64,000 nt of DNA from Phaseolus vulgaris (taxonomy: Eukaryota; Streptophyta; Magnoliopsida; Fabales; Fabaceae), in contig NC_023755.2 in the NCBI RefSeq assembly GCF_000499845.2, positions 31,645,753-31,709,752 on the forward strand, in the 5' to 3' direction. Under the pieces are notes generated by a model. That model did no database searches. It had not been told where the DNA came from and saw nothing but the letters and a program-made list of their open reading frames with translations. Positions 47,549-58,140 of the stretch are shown in pieces. Position 1 is the first letter of the stretch. Each line of letters begins with the position of its first letter. Both the position numbers and the translations under genes were made by a program.

Positions 47549-50500
47549 TTAAGAGAGATTATTAAGATCAAGAATACCTAACTCATTTCTTAAGAAGAAA
47601 AACCTCTCTTTTGGTAATGGTTTTGGGAAGATGTCAGCTAGCTGCAGTTTGGTCTCCACAAACTTCACTTCACAGTTCCCATTTTGCACATGATCTTTGA
47701 TAAAATGATGTCTTATTTCAATATGTTTGGTTCTTGAGTGCTGAATCTGATTTTTGGTAAGATTGATTGCACTTGTGTTATCACACATCAAGGGAACTTT
47801 GCTGATTTGTAAACCAAAATCTGCAAGTTGTTGCTTGAGCCATAGAATCTGTGCACAGCAGCTACCAACAACTATATATTCAGCCTCAGCAGTAGAGAGA
47901 TCAACACATGCTTGCTTCTTACTATGCCATGAGATTAGGCTTGAGCCAAGAAGGTGACAAGTGCCACTTGTGCTTTTTCTATCTAGCTTGCAACCTGCAA
48001 AGTCAGAATCTGAATAACCAATTAAATGTATTGGAGAGTGAGAAGGATACCATAGTCCTACAGATGATGTTCCTTTGAGATATTTCAGAATTCTTTTTGC
48101 AGCTTTGAAGTGTGACTCTTTAGGATTTGCTTGATATCTTGCACATAGACACACCGCAAACATGATGTCCGGCCTACTAGCTGTTAGATAAAGCAAAGAT
48201 CCAATCAAACCTCTGTATTTTGTTTGATCTATACTCTTTCCAGCAGCATCCGCATCCATGTAGCAGCTTGATGGCATTGGAGTGCTTGCTTCTTTGCAAT
48301 TCTCCATTTCAAACTTCTTGAGAATCTCCTTGCAATACTTTGATTGACTTAAGAAAATCCCATCCTTTGTTTGTTTAACCTGCAATCCAAGAAAGAAAGA
48401 TAGTTCTCCCATCATAGACATTTCAAACTCACCTTTCATTGCAGCCACAAATTCTTCACACAATCTATCTTGTGTAGCACCAAAGATGATGTCATTAGCA
48501 TAGATTTGCACAAGAATTATTTCTGCATTTGACTTCTTGATGAAGAGAGTCTTGTCTACCATTCCTCTTTCATAACCATGAGATAGCAGAAAGTTGCTAA
48601 GCCTCTCATACCACTGCCTTGGAGCTTGTTTCAGTCCATACAAAGCTTTCTTCAACTTGAAGACAAGGTTAGGATACTTGTGATCTTCAAAACCCAGTGG
48701 TTGATCTACATAGACTTTTTCATTGATGTAGCCATTTAAGAAGGCACTGTTTACATCCATTTGGAAGAGTTTAAAACCACTCATACAAGCAAAGGCCAGC
48801 AGCAGCCTCACAGCCTCCAATCTAGCCACAGGAGCAAATGTTTCACCATAGTCTATGCCCTCTTCTTGATTATAGCCTTTAGCAACTAGCCTTGCTTTGT
48901 TCCTAGTGATCACTCCATCCTCATCTAGCTTGTTCCTGAAAACCCATTTCGAACCAATAATATTCATTTAATTAGTTTTAGGGACAAGAAACCATACCTC
49001 ATTCCTTTCAAACTGATTTAGCTCTTCATGCATAGCTTCAACCCACTTCTCATCCTTGAGAGCTTCCTCAATTGACTTTGGTTCAATTTGAGAGACAAAA
49101 GTTGTGTGCCTGCAGTAGTTTGAGATGGAGCTACGTGTGGAGACACCTTCCTTTATCTGCCCTATGATGTTATCCACTGACAGATCTCTAGGAATCCTCC
49201 ACTCTTTGGGCAGCTCACTCTGTTGCAGAATTTCAATCGGTTGTTTTTGCGAATCAACCGGTTGTTTTTCTGCAGAGATTTCCAGCTTCTCCAAACTGAT
49301 GCTCTGTTCATCTTCCTCAGCACTGATCTTTGGGATCTGACTAATTCTGCGATCTACCTCATCAAAGACAACGTGAACTGATTCTTCTACAGTCATCAAC
49401 CTTTTGTTGTAGACTCTATATGCATGGCTTGTGAGTGAATAACCAATGAAAATTCCAAGGTCAGCTTTTTCATCAAATTTTCCCAAGCTTTCCTTTCCAT
49501 TGTTGAGAACAAAGCAGCTACAACCAAAGACTTTGAGGTGACTGATGTTGGGCTTCCTTCCATTGAAAAGTTCATATGGAGTTTACTTCAAAATGGGCCT
49601 TATAAGTACCCTATTCATCACATAACAAGAGGTACTCACTGCATCTACCCAAAAATACTTAGGAAGTGATGATTCACTAAGTATTGTTCTAGCAAGCTCT
49701 TCAAGAGACCTATTCTTCCTCTCTACAACTCCATTTTGTTGTGGTGTTCTTGGTGCAGAGAAATTGTGCAGAATCCCCAACTTCTCACAGAACTTGACAA
49801 ACTTCTCATTCTGAAATTCTCCTTCATGGTCACTTCTTATAAATCCTATGTTGCTGTTCTTTGTGTTTTGTAGTCTTCTTGCTAGCTTTTTGAATGCAGC
49901 AAAGGCATCACTCTTTGATTCCAAGAACAAGGTCCAAGTGTACCTAGAGAAATCATCAATAATAACAAGAGCATAATAATTTTCACCAAGACTCATAGTT
50001 CTAGAGGGTCCAAAGAGATTCATGTGAAGGAGTTCAAGAGGTCTCAAGGAAGAGACAACATTTTTGGTTTTAAAAGAACTTTTCACTTGTTTCCCTTTTT
50101 GGCATGCTTCACAAATGTGATCCCTCTCAAACTTGAGTTTTGGCAGCCCAATCACAAGATCTTTTGATATTAGTTTGTTCAAATGATTCATGTGAATATG
50201 AGCAATTCTTCTATGCCAAAGCCAAGATTCATCTTGCTTGGATAGAAGACATCCAATTGAACATGGTGAAGAGATATCTAGAAGATACACATTATTAACT
50301 CTCTTACCTACCAACATTACCTCTTTGGTGTTGGGTAGACAGATTTCACATGTGTTTGTCCTGAACATCACTTGATATCCCTTGTCACAAAGTTGGCTAA
50401 TGCTCAACAGATTATACTTTAGGCCTTCAACAAAGAGCACATCATGAATCACCAAGATGCTCTCATCTTCTATGGATCCTCTTCCAAGAATTCTTCCTTT

Positions 50501-50656
50501 GTTGTTATCTCCATAGGTGACATGACCCTCTTGCTTGAAGGATATTCTCAGGAACTTTGATTTGTCCCCTGTCATATGCTTGGAGCTCCACTTTCCAAGT
50601 ACCAAAGTTGCTTGCTCTCCTCCAAGATTTCCTACGAAAGAGATTTTCAAGTACAA
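47549..50656 (-). pseudogene. copia pol: protease, integrase, reverse transcriptase, RNase H
   Basis: One minus-strand frame is cut by stops at 49583-49585 and 48968-48970. The protease site is ruined: the usual Asp-Ser-Gly before the CS(K/R)HMTG segment is replaced (VLGKWSSKHMTG). Integrase follows with the WLWHRRIAHIHMNHLNKL and CEACQKGKQ zinc region. The first catalytic Asp is Asn (LLHMNLFGPSR), while RSDHEGEF and NGVVERKNR keep the others. RT shows FQMDVNSAFLNG and ALYGLKQAPRQWY, but the catalytic YVDD box is YAND. RNase H keeps GYSDSDFAGC and STAEAEY. The strand ends at a TAA at 47549 after ELGILDLNNLS. Three independent catalytic losses mean the copy is dead. Confidence 0.92.
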
Positions 50657-51738
50657 AGGTTTGGTCCCCTTATGAATGTGGGTCCATCTGGTTTATACTC
50701 ATCAACAAAAGCTTTATTTTCCTTGGGAATCCACTTCATAAGCCCTTTAGGAACAACATGTTTTCTGATTTTACAGAATCGCACATAATGGCCTCTTTTC
50801 ATGCAATAGAAGCATGTAACAATCGGTTGTTTCGATGATCCAATCGATTGTTTTTCTGGCATTTTCGAAAATGATTTTGAAAATCTATCTTGTTTGTTTT
50901 GTGGATTAAAACCCAATCCAGATTTTCCAAAAACACAATTTTGAGATGCTAGCACACTCTCAAAGTTTGATTGGCCTTTAGAAAGCTTATCCACTGTTTT
51001 AACAAGATAATGGACCTTTTTTTCAAGATTTTCGCAATTTTCGCAAACTAGAGTATCGCACTTGCAAGAGGAATTTTTGTAAATGATTTCCAGATTTTCA
51101 AAATCTGTTTTTGAATGTTCTAAATCCTCTTCCAGTGCCTTTACTCTGTTTTCAAGCCAGTTGTTCTTTTCTTTTAACCGATTGTTCAAGAGAGCCAATC
51201 GGTTGGCTTCTTCATGCGTTTCTTGAAAGGCTTGAAGTAATTGACCATAATTTTTAGAGTTTGAAGAGTTTGATGAACTTGCACTACTGGAGTCATCCTC
51301 TTTTCTGGCCATGAAGCGAAGATTGAGGCTTTTCTTATTTTGCCTTCTCTTTCTTCTTGCTTGACTTTTTGTCATTGCTTCCTTTGGTTCATGAGCAGCC
51401 TTGAGTGTCTCCCACATTTCCTTAGCAGTTTTGCACTTTGATATCTTGAAAAATTCATTAGTATCTAGTGCAGAAGCTATAATGTTTTGAGCAGACCTAT
51501 CAAGCTGAGCCATCTTACATTCATCATTTGTCCATTTGGACAAAGGTTTTGCAATGAAAGAGTTATCCTTTTTGAACTTTGGAATGTAATGACCATTCTC
51601 AATTGAGTCCCAAATTCTTTGATCAATAGATTCAATAAAGATTTTCATTCTTGCTTCCCAAAATTTATAATTCAATCCACAGAATACAGGTGGTTTGTAG
51701 ATTGAAGCGCCCTCCTCAAAAGATAGTTTTCCAGCCAT
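50647..51738 (-). pseudogene. copia gag with zinc knuckle and coiled coil
   Basis: Starts at ATG 51738 with MAGKLSFEEGASIYKPPVF, and has FWEARMKIFIESIDQRIWD of the UBN2-type capsid domain. Around residues 115-140 the text jumps from the capsid domain to a basic stretch (SQARRKRRQNKK), so the second half of the capsid domain appears deleted in frame. A coiled coil follows (residues about 165-235), then a CCHC knuckle CFYCMKRGHYVRFC. It is 363 codons, shorter than full gags of this lineage. It overlaps the protease frame by ten bases, in a different frame. Confidence 0.85.
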
Positions 51739-51780
51739 AGAAATTTTTTTTTAGATCAACTTGAATAACTTTCAAGAACC

Positions 51781-51797
51781 AAGCTCTTGATGCCAAT
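51781..51797 (-). other. primer-binding site of the copia element
   Basis: On the minus strand, just after the 5' LTR, the text is TTGGCATCAAGAGC, matching the 3' end of initiator tRNA-Met (TGGTATCAGAGC) with small changes. Confidence 0.65.
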
Positions 51798-51973
51798 TGT
51801 TAGAATATATGGCCTTAAACGAAGGGGGGGGGGGTGAATTGTTTAAGAAAGATTTTTGTAAACTTTTAGCCTTAGAATGAAAATTCTTCAAAAGAACCTT
51901 GATTAAGGATTTAGTTTTTCAAAACAAACAACAAAAGCACAAAGCTGGAAAAATAATCGGTTGTTTTAGCGAA
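51798..51973 (-). repeat. truncated 5' LTR of the copia element
   Basis: 176 bp matching the first part of 46085-47222. The match stops after TTTTAGCGAA, exactly between the two members of the first 21-bp motif pair. A run of G (about 12) near 51827 is longer than in the other LTR. Confidence 0.85.
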
Positions 51974-52612
51974 GATGTATATGGTCCAAGAATAAAATGT
52001 TTTTCATCTGGTCAATCTATTTTGAAATTGGTTAAAAAGTTTTTCAATTGATTTAATTTTGTTTTTCAGAAATTTATAGTTTTTTAATCTGTTATCTTTT
52101 AAATAATTGATTGAAAATACTAAAATGTTTTTAGATTTTTCTATAATATGTTCTATATACTGAAAACCATATTTTGATATGTAAGATAATAAATATTTTC
52201 AGTTTAAGTACATTCTATTTGAGAAAAATCAGTTTTTATAGAAACTACAATTTTAAGTAAAATCAATAGATTGTTTTAATTTTTAATTGATTGATTTTAC
52301 TAATTGCACCATTTTTGTTTTAAAATAATTTTAGTTTTAACTTCTATAAAAGGAATTGTTTGTTTTCAAAAGAATGTTACTTACACAGTTTATACTTTTG
52401 CAATATGTGAGAACCTATATGTGAGTAGTTTTTGAAAGAGTGAGTTTTTGATTGATCTTTGATAATTCTTGGAGCCAAATTTTTATCATCTAAATAGAGG
52501 TAAAAGATTCTTCAAGTGTTGTTTTGAATTGAGAGATCCTGTTGCATTTCTTGGTTCACAGTTAAGGTTTTTTCTTTCCTTTATTACTGTTTTGTAATTA
52601 TGTGTTTGTTGG
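51974..52612 (+). mobile_element. older copia-LTR-like remnant, left half
   Basis: This AT-rich stretch and the one starting at 60634 were contiguous before the gypsy element inserted (GTTGG duplicated). The text resembles copia LTR or leader DNA (TTCAAGTGTTGTTTTGAATTG, GGTTCACAG). It holds a weak motif pair (CAATAGATTG and AATTGATTG, 20 bp apart, near 52265). The exact limits are unclear. Confidence 0.45.
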
Positions 52613-53329
52613 TGATGGAAGAAGGCCAAGCTCAGGCCCAACCACTAGGTCCATGATAAGGAATATTTTAGAAGACTGAGACTCTACTACTGATGGCAGA
52701 GACAACCTTCTATACATATTCAAAAATGCCATAACCTAGTGTAAAATTTCTAGAGTATAATATATTTTCTTGCTAAAATTAGAATATGAATTTTACTTGT
52801 AATTGTTTCTTAAATCAAATTAGGGTTGGATTTAGACATCTAAACACCAACCTAAGTTAAATTAGGATTTCTAGAAGACTCCTAATTAACTTAGACCGGT
52901 CGTTTAGACCTAAAAGAGTAACATGAAACACAACTTGTCATGCTTTCCTTATTAGGTCATTTTAGGCGCCTAATACAAACTTAATTGGTTTGAATTTTCA
53001 CTCTTTTCCTTGTACAATAGTTGGACCTCATCACTATATATTTAGGTGCTTGACTGTCATTTTTCTAAGATCAATATATGAGTGAATTGCTGCCAAGTTT
53101 GCAACCTTCCTCACTCTCTTGTTTAGACCTCTCTAGGATAGACACCTTGATCTTCTTCTTCACCTCTCCAAGTGATATGACCCAATCAATCACTCTCTTT
53201 ACCTCTCATGCACCTTTAAGAAAACCATAACTCCATTGGAGCCCTCCATGTTCCATCTCCTTCATCAAGCTTCCTTCAACTCCAACAAAAGTTCTACAAA
53301 ACTAATTGATCATGAAGGAAACACCATCA
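52613..53329 (+). repeat. 5' LTR of the gypsy element
   Basis: 717 bp from TGATGGAAGAAGGCC to GAAACACCATCA. It is co-linear with the 3' LTR throughout, with scattered substitutions and short indels. A TATA-like CACTATATATTTAGG is near 53031. Confidence 0.9.
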
Positions 53330-53331
53330 TT

Positions 53332-53344
53332 TGGTATCTAGAGC
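53332..53344 (+). other. primer-binding site of the gypsy element
   Basis: TGGTATCTAGAGC, two bases after the 5' LTR, corresponds to the initiator tRNA-Met 3' end (TGGTATCAGAGC). Confidence 0.75.
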
Positions 53345-55089
53345 TTTGGTTCTTCAAGAGATAAGTGTCTTCTCTTCATTTTATTTTGCTTTTTCTTCAT
53401 TTCCATGTTGTTCATATGTTGTTTTGATTGTCTTGTGTTTTTAATTCAAGTTAAAAATCATTTTATGATATTTTTTTTTTGCCATTTTAATCAGTTGAAA
53501 CTCTTCCAATTCTTGAACGGTCCATTTCTATGTGTTTTAGGTTTCCATTGAGTGAGTTATGTTGTTTTTGCTTTTATTTGAGTCTTATTGTTAATTCAAT
53601 CAGTGTAATTAAGTGTGGTTGAGTCATTTTAATTTTTGAATCCATTCAAGTATTGTAAATGTCATGTTCATCCAAAATTGTCATCAATTCTATGTAGTAC
53701 TTTTGTTGCTAATTTTGGTTTCCTATTTTTAATTTGAGTATAAGTTATATTATGAATTTGAGCTTTGGTGAATTTTAATTTTTCCAAATTTGAGTTCATA
53801 CTTCTTGTTAGTTCCATAAAAGTTCAATTTTCATTAAATTCCATTATGTTTTTGAAGTTTCTAATGCTGTTTTTAATTCTAGTTTAGGATTTCCATGTTT
53901 TCCAGTTTTTGTGCTGGTTGAAAACGTTTATAAAAAATAATTGTGTTGGTGTAAAATTATGACATTCTGGATTTGATCAGTTTGATGTGTTAAGAAAAAG
54001 TGAAAAAAAGTACATCAAAATTCAAAATAGAAAAAAAAAATGAAAAACAGACAAAGTGTAAGAAAAATCTAACTCTGGAAAATTTGAATCGGCAGTGAAT
54101 TTGAAAAAATTATTCAATTATTTGGCGCACTGTTTTTGTGAAATTCCAGCGCCTATTTTGAGCTTAAACATTGAAGTTTTTGTGTTTAAAATTCAAATTT
54201 TAAGTAATCTCTTTAGCATAAATTCGACAAGTTGAAAAAAAAATTACATAAAAATTATGTAGTGTTGTTTTAGTTTTATTCATCTAATCTAGTTCCATTG
54301 TCTAGGATTCACTTTGTTTGCTACCTTTTTCTTGTGAACTTTAATTTTTTTGCTTGTCAATTTCTTGATCAATCTTTCAAGTCATGTCAATTACCAACTC
54401 CATTTGTAGTAGTCTTTTATTTTAAATTTGAGTTTTGTTGCTTTGAATTTGTTTGACCTCTCTTGGTGGAAGTGAACTAAATTGCTTTGGTGAGTTGTGG
54501 AGCATAAATTTTTTGGTGCAAGCTACATTACTAAAGAGGTAAAAATAGAATACCTAAGGTTGAATATCCTAAAGAGGAAAAGCAAGGGAGAACATCAACC
54601 TCATACATAAACATACACAAAATACCAACAGGAGCTACAAGTGAAGGAGTGCATATAATGGACACTTAATTTTTGTGCATAAAAATTTGTTGCCTAATTT
54701 TCTTTGTATTTCTTTAAGTTATAATTTGCAAGAATTTGATTAATTAGTGGATTAAATTCATTTTAGTCGATGAGTGTGTTTTCAAGGTTCAAAGTGCCAA
54801 AAAGCTTCACCTTAGGAATCACCTAGTTTAAAAGCTTTCAAGTTTAGCAATTTCTTTCAAGTGCTTTATTGCTTTGCATTTTTCTTGCATAAAATTTTGT
54901 AATCTTTGATTGTGTTCTAAGTAAATTAAGTAGAGAAAGGTTTGTGAAAGTGTTGTGGGATAGTATCTGGCAAATAAAGGTTTGGTACTTAAGAAATCCT
55001 AGTGATCCACCTCCATTTCCTAGGAAATTACCTACGTCCCTCCACTTATTTTTCTCTTTGGGAATTACTTTTATCACATAACTCTAAAC
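53345..55089 (+). other. long untranslated leader of the gypsy element
   Basis: About 1.75 kb of AT-rich sequence between the primer-binding site and gag, with no sustained open frame. Long leaders of this kind occur in several plant gypsy lineages. Confidence 0.6.
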
Positions 55090-57021
55090 ATGTCTACTCA
55101 TTCTTCAAGTCATAGTGAAAGTAATAGAAAATTTACAAAATCTCTTTTGAAACAATTGGCTAGAGATTTTCAATCACTATCGCTAAGACAATTGCAACAT
55201 GAGGCTCAAAATTTGGAAGAAAAGAAAGAAAGAGATGCTCATCTTGGAATCTTAGAAGAAGAGCTGAAAATTGTTAGAGAAAAAGATGAATGCATAAGGA
55301 AATTAAAAAAAAAATCTTCACATGCCTCTAGTTATAGGTCGAGTGACTCACATGCTGAGGGGAGTCTTAGAGTAAATGAATACTATCAACCTCCACCAAG
55401 AAGAACTAGAAGATAAAGCACACCTAAAGAGACTAGGGTAGACCTACCTTATTTTTATGGGAAGGAAAATGTTGAAACTTACTTAGATTGGGAAATGAAA
55501 GTAGTGTTGAACAAGGTGCTTTGATGTCTCCAAATCCAAGAGGAATGCATGAAGACGTTTCTGTTGGTTGTGTGTGTCTAGTAGTCTTTGAATTTGTTAA
55601 TCCACTCATTATGATGATCCAAGGTTAATGGAATCTTAATCCTTTTGAAAAAAAATGAGTTTTCTAAAGAGTGTGAGATTTCAACCTGTTGAATGTCGAT
55701 TCAATCGGTTGTTTGACACTTAGTGGATTTTAAAATGAGTTTGAAAAGCTTGGCTTTGTTTTGACTTTGCTATCAAACCAATTCAACAGTTTTTTTTTAG
55801 AATTCAACTGGTTGTTTTTTTGAAAACCTTAACATAATTTTGTTAAGTTGTACCAATTTGTTTTAAATGATTCAAACCGATTTTGGTTCTTGATTTAACT
55901 GCTTTGACCATCTAATTGGAGTATAAAAAGGTTGTTTTACACTCTTGGTCATTAACTAAGAAAGAGAGATTAATCAAAAACAGTTTTCAAGATTTCAAAG
56001 AGCTTTTGGATCATCTCAAGTGTGGAATAGGATTGTCTTGTTATTCTGAACTTTAATCTTTGATTTACCCAAGTGTATTCTATTCCCTTCTTCTCTTAAC
56101 ATTATATTTTTGTGTGATTTGGTGTGGTGCAGTTTCAAAGGGTTGTTATGAAAACTGTGTGTTTTTCCAAATAGTAGTGTGTGTTCTTGAGGGGTTCAAT
56201 ATCGTCACTCTTGATGTGTGGTTTGTAATCTAGGTTTGATTACATAGTGAATTCTCAGTGGTTAGCTGAGGACTGGATGTAACTATTGGTTAAGAGTGAA
56301 CTAGTATAAACATATTGTGTGAATCTCTCTATCCTTACACTCATTAAACTGCTTTAGCTTTGATATTAACAACTAGTTGATTTTATGAAATCAAACCAAG
56401 AAAACAATTTTCTTTTTGGCTGAACAGTTTTCTAATTGATTGATTCTTCATAGTCTTTCACTCTACCTTCAATACTTGCGAAAATATTTCAAAAACAATT
56501 CACCCCCTCTCTAATTCTAACAAGTAGAACAAATTTTTTGCTTGCCATCATGTTAGTGAGGAAAGGAAGGTACCCCTAGCCACCTTAAGTTTTCAATCTA
56601 ATGCAATGTATTGGTGGACTACCCTAGAGAGAGAGACGTCTCCACAAGGACCCTCCCATTACATATTGGAATGACCTTAGGGGAACCTTGATACGCTGCC
56701 ATATTCCCTCATACTACAATAGGGAGAGTTTGGACAAGCTCCAAAGACTCCAACAAAAGAACATAAGTGTAGAGGAGTATAGGCAAAAGATGGAGCTTTA
56801 TATGATAAAAGCCTTTATTGGGGAGGAAAAAACCACCACCATATCTAGGCTCTTAAGTGGTCTCAATCTTGAGATAAGAGACAAAGTTGAACTTTTACCA
56901 TATAGAGATTTAAATGACTTGATTGAACTTTGCATTAAAGTTGAACAACAAATTTTGAGAAAAGAATCAAGTCAAAAACAAAGTTCATACGTTGTACCTT
57001 ATGACAAGGGTGAGTTCCAAA
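55090..57021 (+). pseudogene. gag of the gypsy element, split by a solo LTR
   Basis: The first segment starts at ATG 55090 (MSTHSSSHSESNRKFTKSL), has a charged coiled-coil stretch, meets TAA at 55414 and then continues in the same frame to YLDWEMKV at 55504. After the solo LTR (55505-56522) and its AGTAG duplication the frame resumes as EQIFACHHVSEERK. Further frame damage precedes a clean stretch 56688-57021 with IPSYYNRESLDKLQRLQQK and GLNLEIRDKVELLPYRDL, typical of retrotransposon gag. It then ends in a G run at 57022-57033. Confidence 0.85.
55505..56522 (+). mobile_element. solo LTR of a copia element inside gag
   Basis: The 1018-bp LTR runs TGTTGAACAAGGTGC to CTAATTCTAACA, flanked by perfect AGTAG copies (55500-55504 and 56523-56527). 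Its ends match the copia element's LTR read on the opposite strand (TGTTGAACC ... TTCTAACA), and the AATTCACCCCCTCTC stretch near the end is shared. It is a recombined remnant of a full insertion. It carries motif pairs at 55682/55702 and 55784/55805. Confidence 0.9.
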
Positions 57022-57033
57022 GGGGGGGGGGGG

Positions 57034-57709
57034 TATGATGCAATCCTAACTTGCATCTTCATTTGTAGATCTTCTTCTTCATTGTTTTGATTTGAATATC
57101 TTCTATTCATGATGAAGACTACTGCGGAAGCATGAAGAATTGTAGAAATTTGGAAGAGATGAAAATTATGATTGTGAATCTAAGTGAGGTTAGACCAACA
57201 CTTAGTTTCTAGAGTGAGGTTAGGCCAACACTACTAGAAGGAGTCTAAAAATTTGTCTAGCAAGAAGACAACTCTAGAGAGAACTTTGAACAAGTAAAAG
57301 TGTCTCAATTGGACAACATTTCATTACTCAAATCAAAGTTAAAAATCATGTACAAGAGACTCCTATTTATAGGAGAAATTCTCTCAAAACCTCTCAAACG
57401 AGAGTGTGACAAGTGTCACAACCTTATTGGTGCAAATCCTCTCCATTGAAGAAAAGACATGTGGAGCATCATGCCTTCCTTGCCTACATTTCTATTTGCA
57501 CCCCTCTTTTACTATTTTACACTTTACTTTCTTTTCTATTTACATCATTATCTACTTTGGCCCAAAATACAAGGCCCAAAACTTCCTAACTACTCTATAC
57601 AATTTTTACAAGGCTGAGAAGAAGAAAAAGACTTTACAATATCTCCAGTAAGTCTCAATCTTCGTCTATCTTCTTAGCCAAAAGTTTCTAGGCCGGATGG
57701 TTTTCATTA
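57034..57709 (+). mobile_element. unclassified insertion in gag, LTR-like
   Basis: Gag stops at a run of 12 G (57022-57033), and its reading resumes about 680 bp later. The inserted DNA starts TATGATGCAATCC and contains a TATA-like CTATTTATAGG at about 57363, in the style of an LTR promoter. GGGTA occurs at the left border and at 57710-57714 and could be the target duplication, but the right end lacks a CA terminus. Boundaries and class remain uncertain. Confidence 0.45.
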
Positions 57710-57739
57710 GGGTAGAACATATAAAAGAAACCTATCTAA

Positions 57740-58140
57740 ATATGAGCACATCTCACACACTCGAACTAGAGAAATTTAGTGTTTTAAGTGTCTTAGTAGG
57801 GGTCATTTAACATCTCAATGTCCCAATATAAGAAATATGATCTTGAGGGACAAAGATGAATATAGTAGCCAAGAAGAAGAAACAAGTAAGAATGAAGAAA
57901 ATGAGGATAAAATAAGTGAGAAAACCTATCCTTGTGAGGGTGAATTACTCATGATTTAGCTTAACCCTGACAACAAGTCTAGTCCTCTATCTGATTCACA
58001 AAAAGAGAATGTATTTCATACACATTATAAAAGTTTAGAGAATATTTGTTCTCTCATTGTGGATAACGGCTCGTGCTGTAATTGTTGCAGTACTAGACTG
58101 GTTGAAAAGTTAAATTTTCCTGCCATTCTCCATAAGCTTT
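57740..58140 (+). pseudogene. zinc knuckle and protease remnant of the gypsy element
   Basis: A CCHC knuckle CFKCLSRGHLTSQC appears at about 57795, with stops around it (one just before, one near 57958). The protease site follows as LIVDNGSCCNCCSTRLVEKL at about 58050, with Asp-Asn-Gly where Asp-(Gly/Ser/Thr)-Gly is usual. The frame then jumps at about 58140 to the RT end, so the body of RT is missing. Confidence 0.75.

Larger units (their letters stand above)
46085..51973 (-). mobile_element. Ty1/copia retrotransposon, Maximus/SIRE-like, degenerate
   Basis: The orientation is minus. The complete 3' LTR is at the left (46085-47222) and a 176-bp remnant of the 5' LTR is at the right (51798-51973). 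Between them lie, in element order, a primer-binding site, gag, protease-integrase and RT-RNase H. The long LTR (1138 bp), UBN2-type gag with a coiled coil and integrase before RT suggest the Maximus/SIRE lineage. The right LTR ends abruptly, so no target duplication can be tested. Multiple stops and catalytic changes show it cannot move on its own. Its LTR and coding parts carry the paired 21-bp motif described in the findings. Confidence 0.9.

Noticed and set aside
53831..55077. Minus-strand open frame near 54844-55077 in the gypsy leader
   Set aside because: It is isolated in untranslated leader DNA on the wrong strand, without a motif.
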